A stretch of 64,000 bases of DNA from Acanthaster planci (GCF_001949145.1 NW_019091571.1:145416-209415), one strand, 5' to 3'; positions 54,901 to 63,750 are shown, counted from the stretch's first letter. The notes: generated by a model not told the origin, from the sequence alone. Translations and numbers: made by a program.

Positions 54901-57900
54901 GGAGTACAATGTGAACTGCAACAAAATGAAGATGAAATGAAGTTATTATAATTCACTGGCCTCATAACCAAACTTTCACTTTTGAGACATCATTCTTTGT
55001 TTCAGTAAGACAGTGGGCAACATCCATGCAGGAAGAGATAATGTCTGTTAACAAACATACAGTATCCTTTTGGTGGGTAAAACACAGCTGGTATTCTCAG
55101 GTTAAGCGCACTGAGCACACACAACCAATTTCTGACCCCCTAGGCCATTTCTGTTAGGGACCCTCCACAATCCTCCCAAATCCTCCAATTTGGGGGTCGA
55201 AAAAATTGGATCATCCCTCAATCCTCTGAAATCCTTCAAAATTTCTTGAAAATGATACTAGGAGGTGTGCCTACTGCCTCAATCCTTCAAAATCCTCGGG
55301 CAATTCCTGTCACTGTGTTAACCACTTCGTGCCGGGGCATTTTGCAATGTTGGGATGCTGGGCCGGCATGACTATCATTTTTTCCGTTTTCAAAATCCTT
55401 CAACAATTCATCATTCCATTNGAGCATGTAAATGCTAACAACTGTACATATAACAAATTATGCAAATTACATGAGAAAATTATACACTGAGTGTGACCTA
55501 TACAGTCCCTCCATGGATCTATTTTTGCAAACAAGGCATACTGCATACTTGTCTGGCAGTCCTTGGTATTGGTGTGAGGGGGGCCTTAGCGTTTCTGTTG
55601 GTCTCGCAGGGTGACTCCAGCATGATGGTGACAGGACCATCATTCTGAATGTGGACTTGCATATAGGCACCAAACTTGCCATCTGTTGATTGAAACGACA
55701 GGTTGCAACACTAAGAATTGATTCAATAGAAGTAGATGTTTACCAAAGCATCGCAACAACTTCTGCCAGCAGCACATGTAACCCACCGGCAAGCCGACTG
55801 GTCTACCCACCAGCTAACTGGTCAACCTGTAGGCCAACTATCTAACCTGCAACCCAGTTGGCTAGCTTGCAACCTAATCAGCCCATCTGGGAGCCAACTA
55901 GCGGACCTGGCCAACTGACCATCATGCTCACCAACCTTCAAGCCAATTAAGCTGGTCAACGTAGTTAGCTACTAATCCTCCAACCCAACTGGCCAACCAT
56001 TACACTAAACAGCCTTCTGAAGTATCAATGAGCCAACTGGTAAACCCTCAAGCAGTCAGCCTGTCATGTCCAACAGCACATCAACCAGCCAGTAAGCCAT
56101 TCACTCAAACAGTCTGCCAGACGAGTCAACCAACGAATCAGCCTGCCATCCCCATGGATTAATCCACCCAACCATGCCACCTGACAAGCTTTAAGCTAAA
56201 AACAAAGTTCAGACAACTACATCATTTACCTTTGATTTGTTCTGGCTTGTAATCTTTGCGTAGAATGTCTAGAAATTCCTGGTAGAACTGCTGCGACTGA
56301 TCCCCAGCCATAGCCGAGTGGAAATCAGGTTTGTTGCCCTTCAGTATGGAGTACAGTGTGAACTGCAACAAAATGAAGATGAAATGAAGTTATTATAATT
56401 CACTGGCCTCATAACCAAACTTTCACTTTCGAGACATCATTCTTTGTTTCAGTAAGACATTGGGCAACATCCATGCAGGAAGAGATAATGTCTGTTAACA
56501 AACATACAGTATCCTTTTGGTGGGTAAAACACTGCTGGTATTCTCAGGTTAAGCGCACTGAGCACACACAACCAATTTCTGACCCCCTAGTCCATTTCTG
56601 TTAGGGACCCTCCACAAATCCTCCAATTTGGGGGTCGAAAAAATTGGATTCTCCCTCAATCCTCTGAAATCCTTCAAAATTTCTTGAAAATGATACTAGG
56701 AGGTGTGCCTACTGCCTCAATCCTTCAAAATCCTCGGGCAATTCCTGTCACTGTGTTAAGGCAGCGCGAATGGCATTCTTGAGCAGTGCGGTTGATTCAA
56801 AAGAAATATGGGGGCTGAATTTATACATGACTAAGCAAAAACAACACAAGGTCTAACCCACGACCTTCACGCATGGCATCCTTTGCAATAAGCCATTCAC
56901 CCTCAATCTTCCAAAATCCTCCAAACCCGCCCAAAGGATTTGGAGGATTGGGAAGGGTTAGGGTTAAACTGTACAGTCTTCTAGTGAGCTGGATGTCAAG
57001 TTGAGATCTTTTCTACTAGGATGTCTCTTCTTGGCCAGTGTGTGTACGAAGCTTAAATACTTAGTGTGGACTCACGAACAAAAGAGGTCCTCATAAAGTA
57101 CATGTAGGTTATGTGAACCTTGTGTGGACTAAGCCAGGACCACTTAACCCTAACTGCCCAAAACCTGCCCTACTCCAACAGCAGGTTTTGTGCGGTTTTG
57201 GCAGGTTTGGTACTGTACCTGAAGAACTTCTTAGTTGAATTTTGTGAGACTTGGGATGAAAGGCCCAGGGAGATGGTGTTGGATTCTGTGTGAGTTGGGT
57301 CACACACGGTTACCCTGTACAGTGTCTGGCTTGCTTTACCAATTTTTGGACTANCCTGGGGGTTAGGGTTAAGGTTACAATTGGAAAACAGGTTTTGAGG
57401 CATTTTGGGGTCAGGGATATCTTTCGCAAAATGAAGAGGAACAGTCAAGGGAAGCACCATCAAAAATCTAGTTTTAGTATTCACAGTTGAAGAAGAACGA
57501 GTACATTCAGAGAGTTTTTTTTAACGACACAAAAACAAAGGAAATGTCCACGGAAGGTTCATGTAGGTAATGTCCACAGGAGTGTTTGTGTTAGGAGAGG
57601 GGGACTGCTTCTAGTGGTGTAGATGCCATAAAGTCTCCAAGGTAGATGATTGTACTATCATGCATATTGCCCGGAGGACAGTCTGCCAGCTTCTGCGTAC
57701 AGTGAGTCTGTATCACTTCCCTGGACAATGCATGCTTCATAATGTACATGTCTGCTTGCGATCAGCACATCAACCCTCCTGTAGAATTAAACTAATACCA
57801 ATGTTTTCAACTGCATACTGGCGGCAAGGTTTGCTTGAAGTAAAACAAAATCAAAACAGTGGGCCTGTTTGTTACGCAGGGATCTGGATCTCCGTCAGTG

Positions 57901-60462
57901 ATCCCGATGATGGTTCACTCTTTTCATGAGGTGGGTTCTGGTGTCAGTGAAACAATGACAGATAGCTGATCGAGACCCCAATCTGTGTGAAATTTGCAGG
58001 CCCTTGGTATCTGCCTCCAATTGTGACTTCTGAAATCATCAGAAACATGTTTGTGGGATGTGTAAGAAGACGACACAATACCGAGGTCATCTGTACACAT
58101 TTTGTTCACAGACAAGCCATCACATATGACATACATGTAACTCATACAGATAAACTTGGTGACCATGGTAACACCATCATTGGTTCTTGGCAGCAGTACC
58201 GGGCAATGGTGGAAAGTCAATTGTGGTAACTACTGCATGGAGTCACTGGTTTGTGACAGTCACTCTGTACAAAACCTAACACATCGCTTTCTGTCATTAA
58301 CGGGGGCCATCAGGAATGTCCAGTGAAACATAGCTGGATTCATCTCTGCTGTTACCATGTATACATCATCAAGAGTCCCTAATGGATGTTCTACTCACAG
58401 AACTCCAGTTGCAACGGGAGCCTGTTTCACCAAACTGAAGAGATATTCTCCACATCTTACTCACCTGACTGACACACAACATCTCCAGCTGCTTGTCCAT
58501 CACACTCTTATCCCATTTCTTCTCTTTATCGTCCTCAAACACTCGCAGATTCAACAGCTTCCGAGCTCTAATGCCCAAGACCAACATACCATAAAAAAAC
58601 AGAACAGTTTGACACATTAAAATTATCAGGCCTTTGGCAAAACAGACGCAACATAAAACTGTGAAGTCAAGCCAATTCATGCACAGAAATAATTAAGTAC
58701 AACCTATTTGAAAATGGGACCAAATTCCGTTAACTGGTAAAACAAATAAAAGACTGCTTCTAAAACTTATTTTGCACATTTTGAGTGTGGATAAGTTCCG
58801 AGTTTGAATCAGAGAGAGATTTGTTCACGAAATTAAAAACTCAAAGCACCTTGACATGTACAGACCAAAAATGAATAATGAAGGCAATGAACTTCCTGGT
58901 CTTTGCCTTGCTACCTACTGAAACTGTCCCACTCACAACTTAATTTTCTAGTTCAAGTGCCATTTGACAAGGAGAAATTACCTTATGCCTCCAAGGATGA
59001 AGTTCCTACTCTGAAAGACACTAACAAGACTTATTATTTCCTGGATAATCTGAGTGAAACAAGAGTTACAGAATGAAGGGTGACTTACATGTATTCCCTG
59101 TCTTTAGGAGTGTCGTCTCGCGATATGCCAACTAGGACACACAATCCCTTCCCAATGGAGCTTATCAACTCATCTCCAACTACATGCAATAAAGACAAGC
59201 AATAATCTAACAGTGAAGGAAAAAGTGAATTTCCTTGCATTAAATGGAGGAACAGATGAGGATGACGTACTACTGAATATACACTTTGCACAGGTGTCTC
59301 TGTATACACAGCAGACAGGAATAGCGGCTAGGGTCACATATGAATTAGTGGCTACGGCTAGCTAAGGATGTCATCCTACAGAAAACAGGTGAATCTACGA
59401 GCTGGTGACTTTCATACATGTAGGTGTGTTGAGCGCAGCATTCAAAATTGCGCAAAATTAAAATATGCGCATAGGATTTTTTAATTTTGCACAACCACAG
59501 ATATTGCCATAAAACCTGCACACAGCAATAAACTTGTGTGGATACATGAAACCAGAGGCAACACTCATATGTAAGAGACTGACATCAACTACATGTTTTG
59601 CAGGACTTTTCAGGCCTGGTTTGTGCGTGACTTGTGAGCTGCATGTAAAGCATGGCACATACATGCACCTGTACTTACAGTGCTGGGGAACGATATGTCA
59701 CGTTGGTGAGCCGCGACATGTAACTTGTAAGATTTTTATAGTAAATTTTACCATTTGAGCATTTTGATGAATGCTGCCTTGTGAAAACAATTAAATTCTC
59801 TTGTTGACATTTAATTCGGCAATTCTTAGAGCCATATTAATTAGAAAAAATCTGCAATTAAAGTAGGATCCCAGTCCCAATCTGGGTAAATAAGATTTTT
59901 GAAACGACCCCAAAACTAGTACTAGTTTATATCGGAATCCTAACCTTTATTCAAGGCAACAGTTTCCCAGCTTAACTGGTGCCATACAGGTGAAGACTTC
60001 GAAGGGAATGGCAATCACCCTGCACTGCCGGCCGGGCAATCATCCTACTCCCTTGGAAAATCGCACAATTCAAGGCACAAAAATGCACATTCAAAGACTG
60101 TGCTCAATCTGCACTGACTTAAAATATGCACTCGCTTACAATATAGAAAATCTGCACTGATCAGCACAAATTTCCACAGTTGAAAAGACATTTACATGTA
60201 AGACCCTTCGCTTTTAAAACTATTGACAAGTTAACCTAGATGATAAAAAACAGACTGAAAGTTTAGTTTAGTGAGACCACCTCCATGGTGAGACCATGGT
60301 GAGACTGAATAACGTTACACATCCTTTCTCCATCATAACGTCATACGTCAGGACGTGAAGCTCGCTTGCAACCTGTCCAGAACACATGCAAGGATAAATA
60401 CTGAACTAGGCCTACTTGCCTGTTACGCTTGCCTTAGTCACCCTTTGAACTATTGCTCTCAT
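27896..60462 (-). CDS. DTD1: DTD1 gene model (span, exons listed separately)
   Basis: D-aminoacyl-tRNA deacylase removes D-amino acids wrongly attached to tRNA (and glycine from tRNA-Ala), a cytosolic proofreading step. The joined exons give the family landmarks in order: N-terminal MRAIVQRVTKASVT, then GLCVLVGIS, LNLRVFEDD, SVMDKQ, the SQ|FTL active-site motif split over exons 3 and 4, KGNKPDF, and the Gly-cisPro motif NDGPVT in exon 5. All junctions keep frame. The catalytic part would be about 168 residues; the animal DTD1 core is about 150. Here two or more extra exons follow, so the full product may reach about 330 residues (one copy of the exon 4/5 pair). The link from exon 7 to the last exon at 27.9 kb crosses a 25-kb gap and is inferred from strand and phase only. 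Confidence is high for exons 1-5, good for 6-7 and low for the rest. Confidence 0.8.
29548..29596. repeat. Two-copy 24-25-bp tandem repeat
   Basis: ACATGAATATGCATGGTGCT and ACATGAATATGCATTGTGCT stand in tandem, each followed by CTGT. Confidence 0.8.
35981..36240. repeat. 78-bp minisatellite, about 3.3 copies
   Basis: The 78-bp unit is nearly identical between copies (for example AACGATACAAGATACCTTG recurring at 78-bp steps). Inside the unit GATGACTTG or GATGACTAG recurs. Because 78 is a multiple of three, a repeating but meaningless minus-strand reading frame appears here. Degenerate GATGACT motifs continue to about 36366. Confidence 0.93.
38066..38221. mobile_element. MITE family B, copy 2
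   Basis: Ends GGCTGTTTGTTTCACACAG and CATGTGAAACAAACAGGCC form a terminal inverted repeat of about 20 bp. The interior carries short inverted motifs such as TGATCCATCATCGG. It lies within the long putative DTD1 intron. Confidence 0.75.
40800..40829 (-). CDS. Possible 30-nt microexon
   Basis: On the minus strand a pyrimidine-rich tract ending AATCTCAG is followed 30 nt later by a perfect GTAAGT donor. The 30 nt read QPVKVTRRPA in phase 0 at both ends, which would fit between exon 7 (ends phase 0) and the terminal exon at 27994 (starts phase 0). A short open stretch with good splice sites can occur by chance in 25 kb of intron, so this is only a candidate. Confidence 0.3.
42484..42721. mobile_element. 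MITE family A, copy 2
   Basis: 238-bp element whose ends read CCGTTTTCCAATA inwards on both sides, followed by similar subterminal sequence (CTCCGTCTCAGGCTTCA). ACCAGGG flanks both ends (42477-42483 and 42722-42728) as a target-site duplication. The interior matches the element at 16850-17085 in reverse orientation. Confidence 0.85.
44405..44757 (-). mobile_element. tRNA-derived SINE with CORE/MIR-like body
   Basis: Read on the minus strand it begins with a tRNA-like head: box A-like GGCCTAGTGGTTAAGG and a consensus box B GGGTTCGAATCC (44689-44700). Then comes GATCTTGGGCAAGTCACTTT, the segment shared with MIR and other CORE-SINEs. It ends with GCGCTTTGAAACG, TATTACAAATG and a short ATT/ATC tail. 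SINEs of this build are made by RNA polymerase III and moved by LINE proteins. Confidence 0.88.
48465..48743. mobile_element. MITE with ~48-bp inverted ends
   Basis: The left end GGGTAATTCCATAAATTTGG continues into GGACCCAACTTGTGACATTT; the right end is its imperfect complement (AAACGTCACATATTGGGTCC, then TATTTATGGAATCCCC). About 280 bp in all, no coding frame, target-site duplication not identified. Confidence 0.75.
52050..52518. mobile_element. MITE rich in ACTCGAGTC motifs
   Basis: Inverted ends AGTTGTAATGACTCAACTCG and GACTCATTACAACT bound about 470 bp in which GACTCGACTCAAGTCC-like pieces recur many times in both orientations. It resembles hAT-type non-autonomous elements whose subterminal regions carry arrays of such motifs, but no clean 8-bp duplication is seen. 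It lies just downstream of DTD1 exon 7 in transcription order. Confidence 0.65.
52723..52924 (-). CDS. Exon 7: second half of PAH/HHD-like extension
   Basis: 202 nt: one base completing Gln, then 67 codons ending phase 0 at HIEQSQ. The acceptor is TTACTATAG and the donor CAG|GTAAGT. Joined to exon 6 it gives LTKYRDSQLSTAELMLHV, then GTLFTGHTQLICSFTALLP. The pattern (helix, L-F-x-G-H, hydrophobic helix, F-x-x-L-L-P) is the second half of the PAH/harmonin-homology fold as in Sin3 and RTEL1. A basic/polar stretch and YMSLEEVKKHIEQSQ follow. The specific family is not recognised. Confidence 0.65.
53588..53748 (-). CDS. Exon 6: first half of PAH/HHD-like extension
   Basis: 161 nt: 53 codons plus two bases of a Gln codon. 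The acceptor is a long T tract ending CAAG and the donor GTAAGT. It starts SGSATPVAVVKGQQQ, a low-complexity linker, then runs into predicted helices: EKACRYVKSL and VHQEFKNTLTKY. The second resembles helix 2 of Sin3-type PAH and harmonin-homology domains (F-x-x-x-L-x-x-Y). Strand, order and phase fit continuation from DTD1 exon 5. No ATG or promoter-like start is seen here, which argues against a separate gene, but only a transcript would prove the join. Confidence 0.65.
54090..54223 (-). CDS. DTD1: DTD1 exon 5, downstream copy
   Basis: Same 134-nt exon as 55549-55682, with the NDGPVT motif and the same encoded tail PIPRTARQ. The acceptor is GAATCAACAG and the donor CAA|GTATGC. It is the copy nearest exon 6 (53748), and its phase-0 end matches the phase-0 start of exon 6. 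Confidence 0.83.
54340..54740. repeat. Degenerate CCAACTGGCCAACC repeat
   Basis: Short units of the form GCCAACTGGTCAACC, AGCCAACTGGCCAACC and CAGTCAGTAAGCC recur irregularly for about 400 bp in the intron between exons 4 and 5. The same run is present in the duplicated block at about 55790-56175. Confidence 0.75.
54783..54915 (-). CDS. DTD1: DTD1 exon 4, downstream copy
   Basis: Second copy of the FTLYSILKGNKPDFH exon, same length, splice sites and peptide as 56230-56362. Because the 4-5 pair begins and ends in phase 0, a transcript with both pairs would stay in frame but would repeat part of the catalytic domain, which should not fold as a normal DTD. Either the pairs are alternatives, or one copy is an unmerged allele in the assembly. 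Single N characters lie at the edges of the duplicated block. Confidence 0.83.
55549..55682 (-). CDS. DTD1: DTD1 exon 5, upstream copy
   Basis: 134 nt, completing an Asp codon and adding 44 codons: GKFGAYMQVHIQNDGPVT, then a tail ending PIPRTARQ. NDGPVT is the Gly-cisPro chiral-selection motif of DTD. The donor is CAA|GTATGC. It encodes the same peptide as 54090-54223. Read-through past the donor would meet a stop after ten more codons, so a short DTD1 ending here by intron retention is also possible. Confidence 0.83.
56230..56362 (-). CDS. DTD1: DTD1 exon 4, upstream copy
   Basis: 133 nt, 44 codons plus one base. It starts FTLYSILKGNKPDFH, completing the SQ|FTL active-site motif, and ends RKDYKPEQIK. 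The acceptor is TTTTGTTGCAG and the donor AAAG|GTAAAT. It is almost identical to the exon at 54783-54915; the one coding difference seen is a silent TTG/CTG leucine change in codon 3. It is the first copy reached by transcription from exon 3. Confidence 0.85.
57861..58003. mobile_element. MITE family B, copy 3
   Basis: Ends GGGCCTGTTTGTTACGCAG and GTGTGAAATTTGCAGGCCC, more diverged than the other two copies. It sits in the DTD1 intron between exon 3 and the first exon 4 copy. Confidence 0.65.
58465..58567 (-). CDS. DTD1: DTD1 exon 3
   Basis: 103 nt: one base of the split Ile codon and 34 codons, ending phase 0 at ...LCVSQ. The acceptor is GGGCATTAG and the donor CAG|GTGAGT. It contains LNLRVFEDD and KSVMDKQ, both highly conserved in DTD. 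The Ser-Gln at the end is the first half of the catalytic SQxTL motif, whose second half starts exon 4. Confidence 0.95.
59089..59179 (-). CDS. DTD1: DTD1 exon 2
   Basis: 91 nt: two bases completing Val, 29 codons, then AT of a split codon. The acceptor is ...GCATGTAG and the donor GTAAGT. It encodes GDELISSIGKGLCVLVGIS followed by RDDTPKDREY, the second beta strand and loop of the DTD fold. The split codon joins exon 3 as ATA (Ile), giving Y-I-A-R-K-L, comparable to human H-M-V-R-K-I. Confidence 0.93.
60420..60462 (-). CDS. DTD1: DTD1 exon 1, start codon, GC donor
   Basis: Fourteen codons from ATG, reading MRAIVQRVTKASVT, plus one base of a split valine codon. This matches the invariant DTD N-terminus (M-K/R-A-V/I-V-Q-R-V). 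The exon ends ACAG and the intron begins GCAAGT, so this is a GC-AG intron with otherwise perfect match to the U1 consensus. The next exon begins TTGGAGATG, which restores GTT (Val) and continues G-D-E-L-I-S as in the family. The 5' UTR extends to higher coordinates; its start is not visible. Confidence 0.9.
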
Positions 60463-60700
60463 TGCAGAGTTGTGTGTATGTGCTATAGAATTCAAGAGTC
60501 AGGAGAAATTACTTAAAATTATCACATAAATGACGACTATACAACAGGCACGTGTGATATCAGGCACATGAGATATCACTCAGGCACGTACGGGCCAGTC
60601 ATCTGTGTAATATTTCTGGGTAAGTACAAGAGCGCCACCTATGGGTCGCAATTACTTAGGATCATTTCTATGGAAACTTAAAGCGGCACGACTCGGTCCG
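60463..60700. promoter_or_regulatory. Probable bidirectional promoter
   Basis: DTD1 starts at 60462 going left, and a plus-strand 5' UTR exon ends at 60796 going right, so both transcription starts must lie in this short interval or just beside it. The area is somewhat richer in CpG than its surroundings (for example GAGCGCCACC, GCGGCACGACTCGG). No TATA box is evident. Confidence 0.5.
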
Positions 60701-60796
60701 TGCATCTTCGTGGTGAAAACTCTGTAACGTTTACAGAAAAGGCGCCATTCTCCGTCGTGTTTTCCAGATTAACAGCTTGTTCCGACAGTTGTTAAC
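60700..60796 (+). other. Probable non-coding 5' UTR exon of plus-strand gene
   Basis: The stretch ends AAC|GTAAGT, a consensus donor at 60797, with no long open frame before it. It contains GGCGCCATTCTCC, a YY1-like element in reverse. The nearest good plus-strand acceptor followed by a Kozak ATG is at 63009. The 5' limit is a guess. Confidence 0.4.
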
Positions 60797-61244
60797 GTAA
60801 GTCTGAAGTTAGGGATGGAATGGTCACTTGGTGCTAATGAAATAAGTGGTCCACTCAAATCTGCTCATTTTGCCCCTTTTCAAGTTGCCCGACCTACCCG
60901 AGCAGTTTCCCGGAACGTAGAGTTAAATCAAAAGCAGAACGGGTTACTCTATTATCGTGGTAGTTATCACATTTCCCGATAGAAATAAAGATTGCCCCAT
61001 TCACCTTCCTGAATTATCCTACTCTTGCTTGATTCATAAATTTTGTTTGTAGTTCAATTATTTTCCTATGATAGCTTAGAAAATCTGTGTGCACACTATA
61101 TGCAAGCGGAGGTGGAGTCCCTATTCGCTCCGAGCAGAACAAAAAAAGACATGCTTTTTTGGGTACTTTTGGGTAAAACGCCGAACGTACATGTATTTCT
61201 AGTTCGATCACGAGTGTATTAACTCAACTGCGAATGCAATTTCA

Positions 61245-61350
61245 CAGCATACGAGTTGGTCGACGTACGAGTTGGTCGACGTATGAGTTGGTAGGTGTAC
61301 AAGTTGGCATGCATTTAAGTTGGTGCGTATGAGTTGGCATGCCTATGAGT
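61245..61350. repeat. GAGTTGG short repeats
   Basis: About six or seven copies of a unit like TACGAGTTGGTCGACG, the first two perfect and later ones diverged. GAGTTG is also the core of the arms of the foldback element 600 bp further on, so the two may be related. Confidence 0.7.
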
Positions 61351-61925
61351 TGACCAGCAGTCAGGTAGCCTAGGCCTACTCATTTGCACACAACAGGGTC
61401 CAGGTATGGAACTCATTTGCACCAGTTCAGTTCAGAGTGAAACAAGTGAGTAAAAGTAGGCCTGAAAGAAACTAGGAAAATTGAAAAAAATGACAGCAAC
61501 CAATAGCTCCATGTAAACTTAAAAGCAAGAGGACGAGAATGTGGCTGTGTACAAGACATACATAGGCCTAGGCCTACTTTATGTTGTGCACAATTATTGA
61601 GGCATAGGCCTATATGCATCATGACGTACATGTATTAAGCCAAACCATGAATGGTTGTACAAGAAATGCACATGCGCAAGTATGGATGCAAGTGAAAAGC
61701 GAAATTAGGGCTTCTGCTTTGGAATCTCATGCTATATATGGTGTATTTGGTGAGGAACAAGGTTCTGCTAACGGGTAATTATAGAAAAATCAAGTAGTAT
61801 ATAGGGAACCAGTGACAGATGCCTACAGGGAACCAGTGACAGATACCATATCATGTGAATGGTTGCGTCTGTGCCTTGACTTCATATGTCCATTTGCATA
61901 TATATCTCCAATTATTCAGTCTGCG

Positions 61926-62690
61926 GGGTGCAGGTCAACTCAGTCCAAAACCAACTCGGTCCGAGTCAACTCAGTCTCAGAACAACTCAGCCCCAGGTCA
62001 ACTCGGTCCCAAGTCATCTCGGTCCCAAGTCAACTTGGTCTTTATTAAAGGGAAATATCATTAATTAAAGAGAGATTGCATGACTTTATTTCAAGCCGTA
62101 ACATTCAAAACTTTCCAACACAGGGAAATGGCCATAATTTTTCATCTTCCATAACTTTCAGAGTTGCGGATGTCGTCATACCTGGACACCTTTCTTTCCA
62201 CTAACCACAGCAAGATAAAAAATATTCACTTCGGATTATGATATCAAACCAAAAATACAAACAGAAGTTGCCCAAATCAAATTGTTTGAGGATCACCAAT
62301 GATCCTTGGCAAGTGTTTATTTGCACATTTGTTTGCTTGATTTCCTTCATTGTTGGTGGACGTCTTTAAACGGTATGTTAAAAATTGAATCTTTGCATGT
62401 CAATATTATGTAATAAATAACTATGATGAACATGGTCTTAATTATGTGCACTCGGCCGGCACCAAGCGCTCAACAACATTAATTGAAGTGTGCGTGGAAT
62501 GATGTCCGGTCCCGGCTTGAGATCTGCCCTACAATTATGTAAATTTCATTTTTTTCACACAGACTGTTGACCTGGGACCGAGTTGTCTTGGGACTGAGTT
62601 GACCTGGGACCGAGTTGACTTGGGACCGAGTTGACCTCAGATTGAGTTGACTCGGACCGAGTTGGTTTTGGACCAAGTTGAGTTGAATTC
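61926..62690. mobile_element. Foldback/Mutator-like MITE with 9-bp duplication
   Basis: Inverted arms (about 61930-62042 and 62568-62688) are made of degenerate 12-18-bp repeats: TCAACTCGGTCCCAAG on the left and CTTGGGACCGAGTTGA on the right. CAGTCTGCG flanks both sides (61917-61925 and 62691-62699), a 9-bp target-site duplication. A 9-bp duplication with long inverted ends fits Mutator-like elements, though no transposase is present. The loop of about 520 bp holds no coding frame. Confidence 0.8.
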
Positions 62691-63009
62691 CAGTCTGCGT
62701 GATTGTGTGCTCACATTGTGCTTTTAGTCAATCGTGTAGGAAATCTCCAACTTCAATTCCCCAAGGCAAAACATTATTTTTTAGCCAAGCATCAGAAAGA
62801 AAAGGAGATTGGCTGATGGCATAATTATTGGGTAATGATGCCATAAGCATAAATCAACAGATCGTGCAAAGATTAAGTAATTGTACAGATCAATCAATCA
62901 CGCCCAACTCATATGAACAACAACTAATAAGCAGAATGTGCCGTGTATTCAACATTTAGCGTCCCCTAATGTTAAAAAGCCTCAAAAAAATGCTTTTTCT
63001 GTTTCTCAG

Positions 63010-63107
63010 GTCTTTGATTGACACAGGCAACCATGGCCGATGAGGAGCTCCAGAGACACAGGGCTCCCGAGCCTGTTAACATCACAGTACTACGTGCTAG
63101 ACACCTT
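63010..63107 (+). CDS. First coding exon, possible C2-domain protein
   Basis: A T-rich tract ending TTTCTCAG (acceptor at 63009) is followed by 23 nt of 5' UTR and ATG at 63033 in a perfect Kozak context (CAACCATGG). Twenty-five codons follow, ending phase 0 at CTT|GTAAGT: MADEELQRHRAPEP and then VNITVLRARHL. The latter pattern (x-V-x-I-T-V-L-x-A-R-x-L) is how many C2 domains begin, for example class I Rab11-FIPs (V-Q-V-T-V-L-Q-A). The rest of the gene lies beyond the window, so the family is only suggested. No further exon is seen up to 64000. Confidence 0.55.
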
Positions 63108-63489
63108 GTAAGTTCCAAGGATATAAAGTGCTGTCTGTCTAATAGATGCAATGCACAAGTTTCCCCTTTGTGGGAATGAAGATGAAGACGAAGACTTACG
63201 GAAGTTATGCTTGAGCCGTGTTGCTGCCATTTTCCATGCACAAAGCATGCAGATACTCTTAAAAACTTGTGCACATTCAGATAAAAGTTGTGGCTGTACA
63301 CAATCAATCTTGTAAAGAAGGTAAAGAAATGCTTTCATACTTTAGAGTCCCCATGCATTCATCCCATTGTGTGATTACAATTCAGCAGCAACCAGACATA
63401 CATCCCATACATGTACAAGACTTCCCAGTTTACTGTGAAACTTGGAACGTCTGCGTCCCCCAGCATGGACGTTTGAGAGTGGACGGCTT

Positions 63490-63750
63490 GAACGATGTAG
63501 GGCCTACTGTCATAGCATGGAATTTATTACAGACATGCCCTCAAGGCTTTTGTCATTACACTACAGTGTCATTACACTGCTAAATCTGTTGACACATTCA
63601 AGATTGTTCTAAAAACTCATCTCTTTCATGAAGCTTTTTCCAACACCTGATTTTCATCTCTGCTTGTGATGGGTATTGTTATTCGCAGTTGAGTATATTT
63701 ATATAGTATCTGCACAATAGAAATGTTCTTTATGATTATTATTACTTTAG
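63490..63750 (+). mobile_element. 3' end of an L2/CR1-like LINE
   Basis: A broken frame reads GPTVIAWN, then after a frameshift KSVDTFKIVLKTHLFHEAFS and a stop. This is the usual C-terminus of LINE reverse transcriptases (W-N-x-L-P ... S-x-x-x-F-K-x-x-L-K-T-H-L-F). An AT-rich 3' UTR follows, with AGAAATGTTCTTTATGATTA and a short ATT tail. It lies in the first intron after the 63010-63107 exon. Confidence 0.72.

Larger units (their letters stand above)
53959..55322. repeat. Duplicated block, copy A
   Basis: About 1.36 kb, including DTD1 exons 5 and 4 and their introns, matching 55424-56760 base for base apart from scattered substitutions and small indels. It starts three bases after an N (53956) and ends at CACTGTGTTAA. 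About 100 unique bases separate it from copy B. Confidence 0.92.
55424..56760. repeat. Duplicated block, copy B
   Basis: Partner of 53959-55322, starting right after the N at 55421. Introns and exons are about equally similar, so the duplication is recent or is an assembly artefact that placed two alleles in tandem. Confidence 0.92.

Noticed and set aside
56950-57375. GGGTTAGGGTTAA motifs at about 56954 and 57361
   Set aside because: Only about two telomere-type units each; too short to be an interstitial telomere.
63269-63583. 104-codon plus-strand frame
   Set aside because: Its end overlaps a frameshifted LINE tail and the remainder has no recognisable motif.
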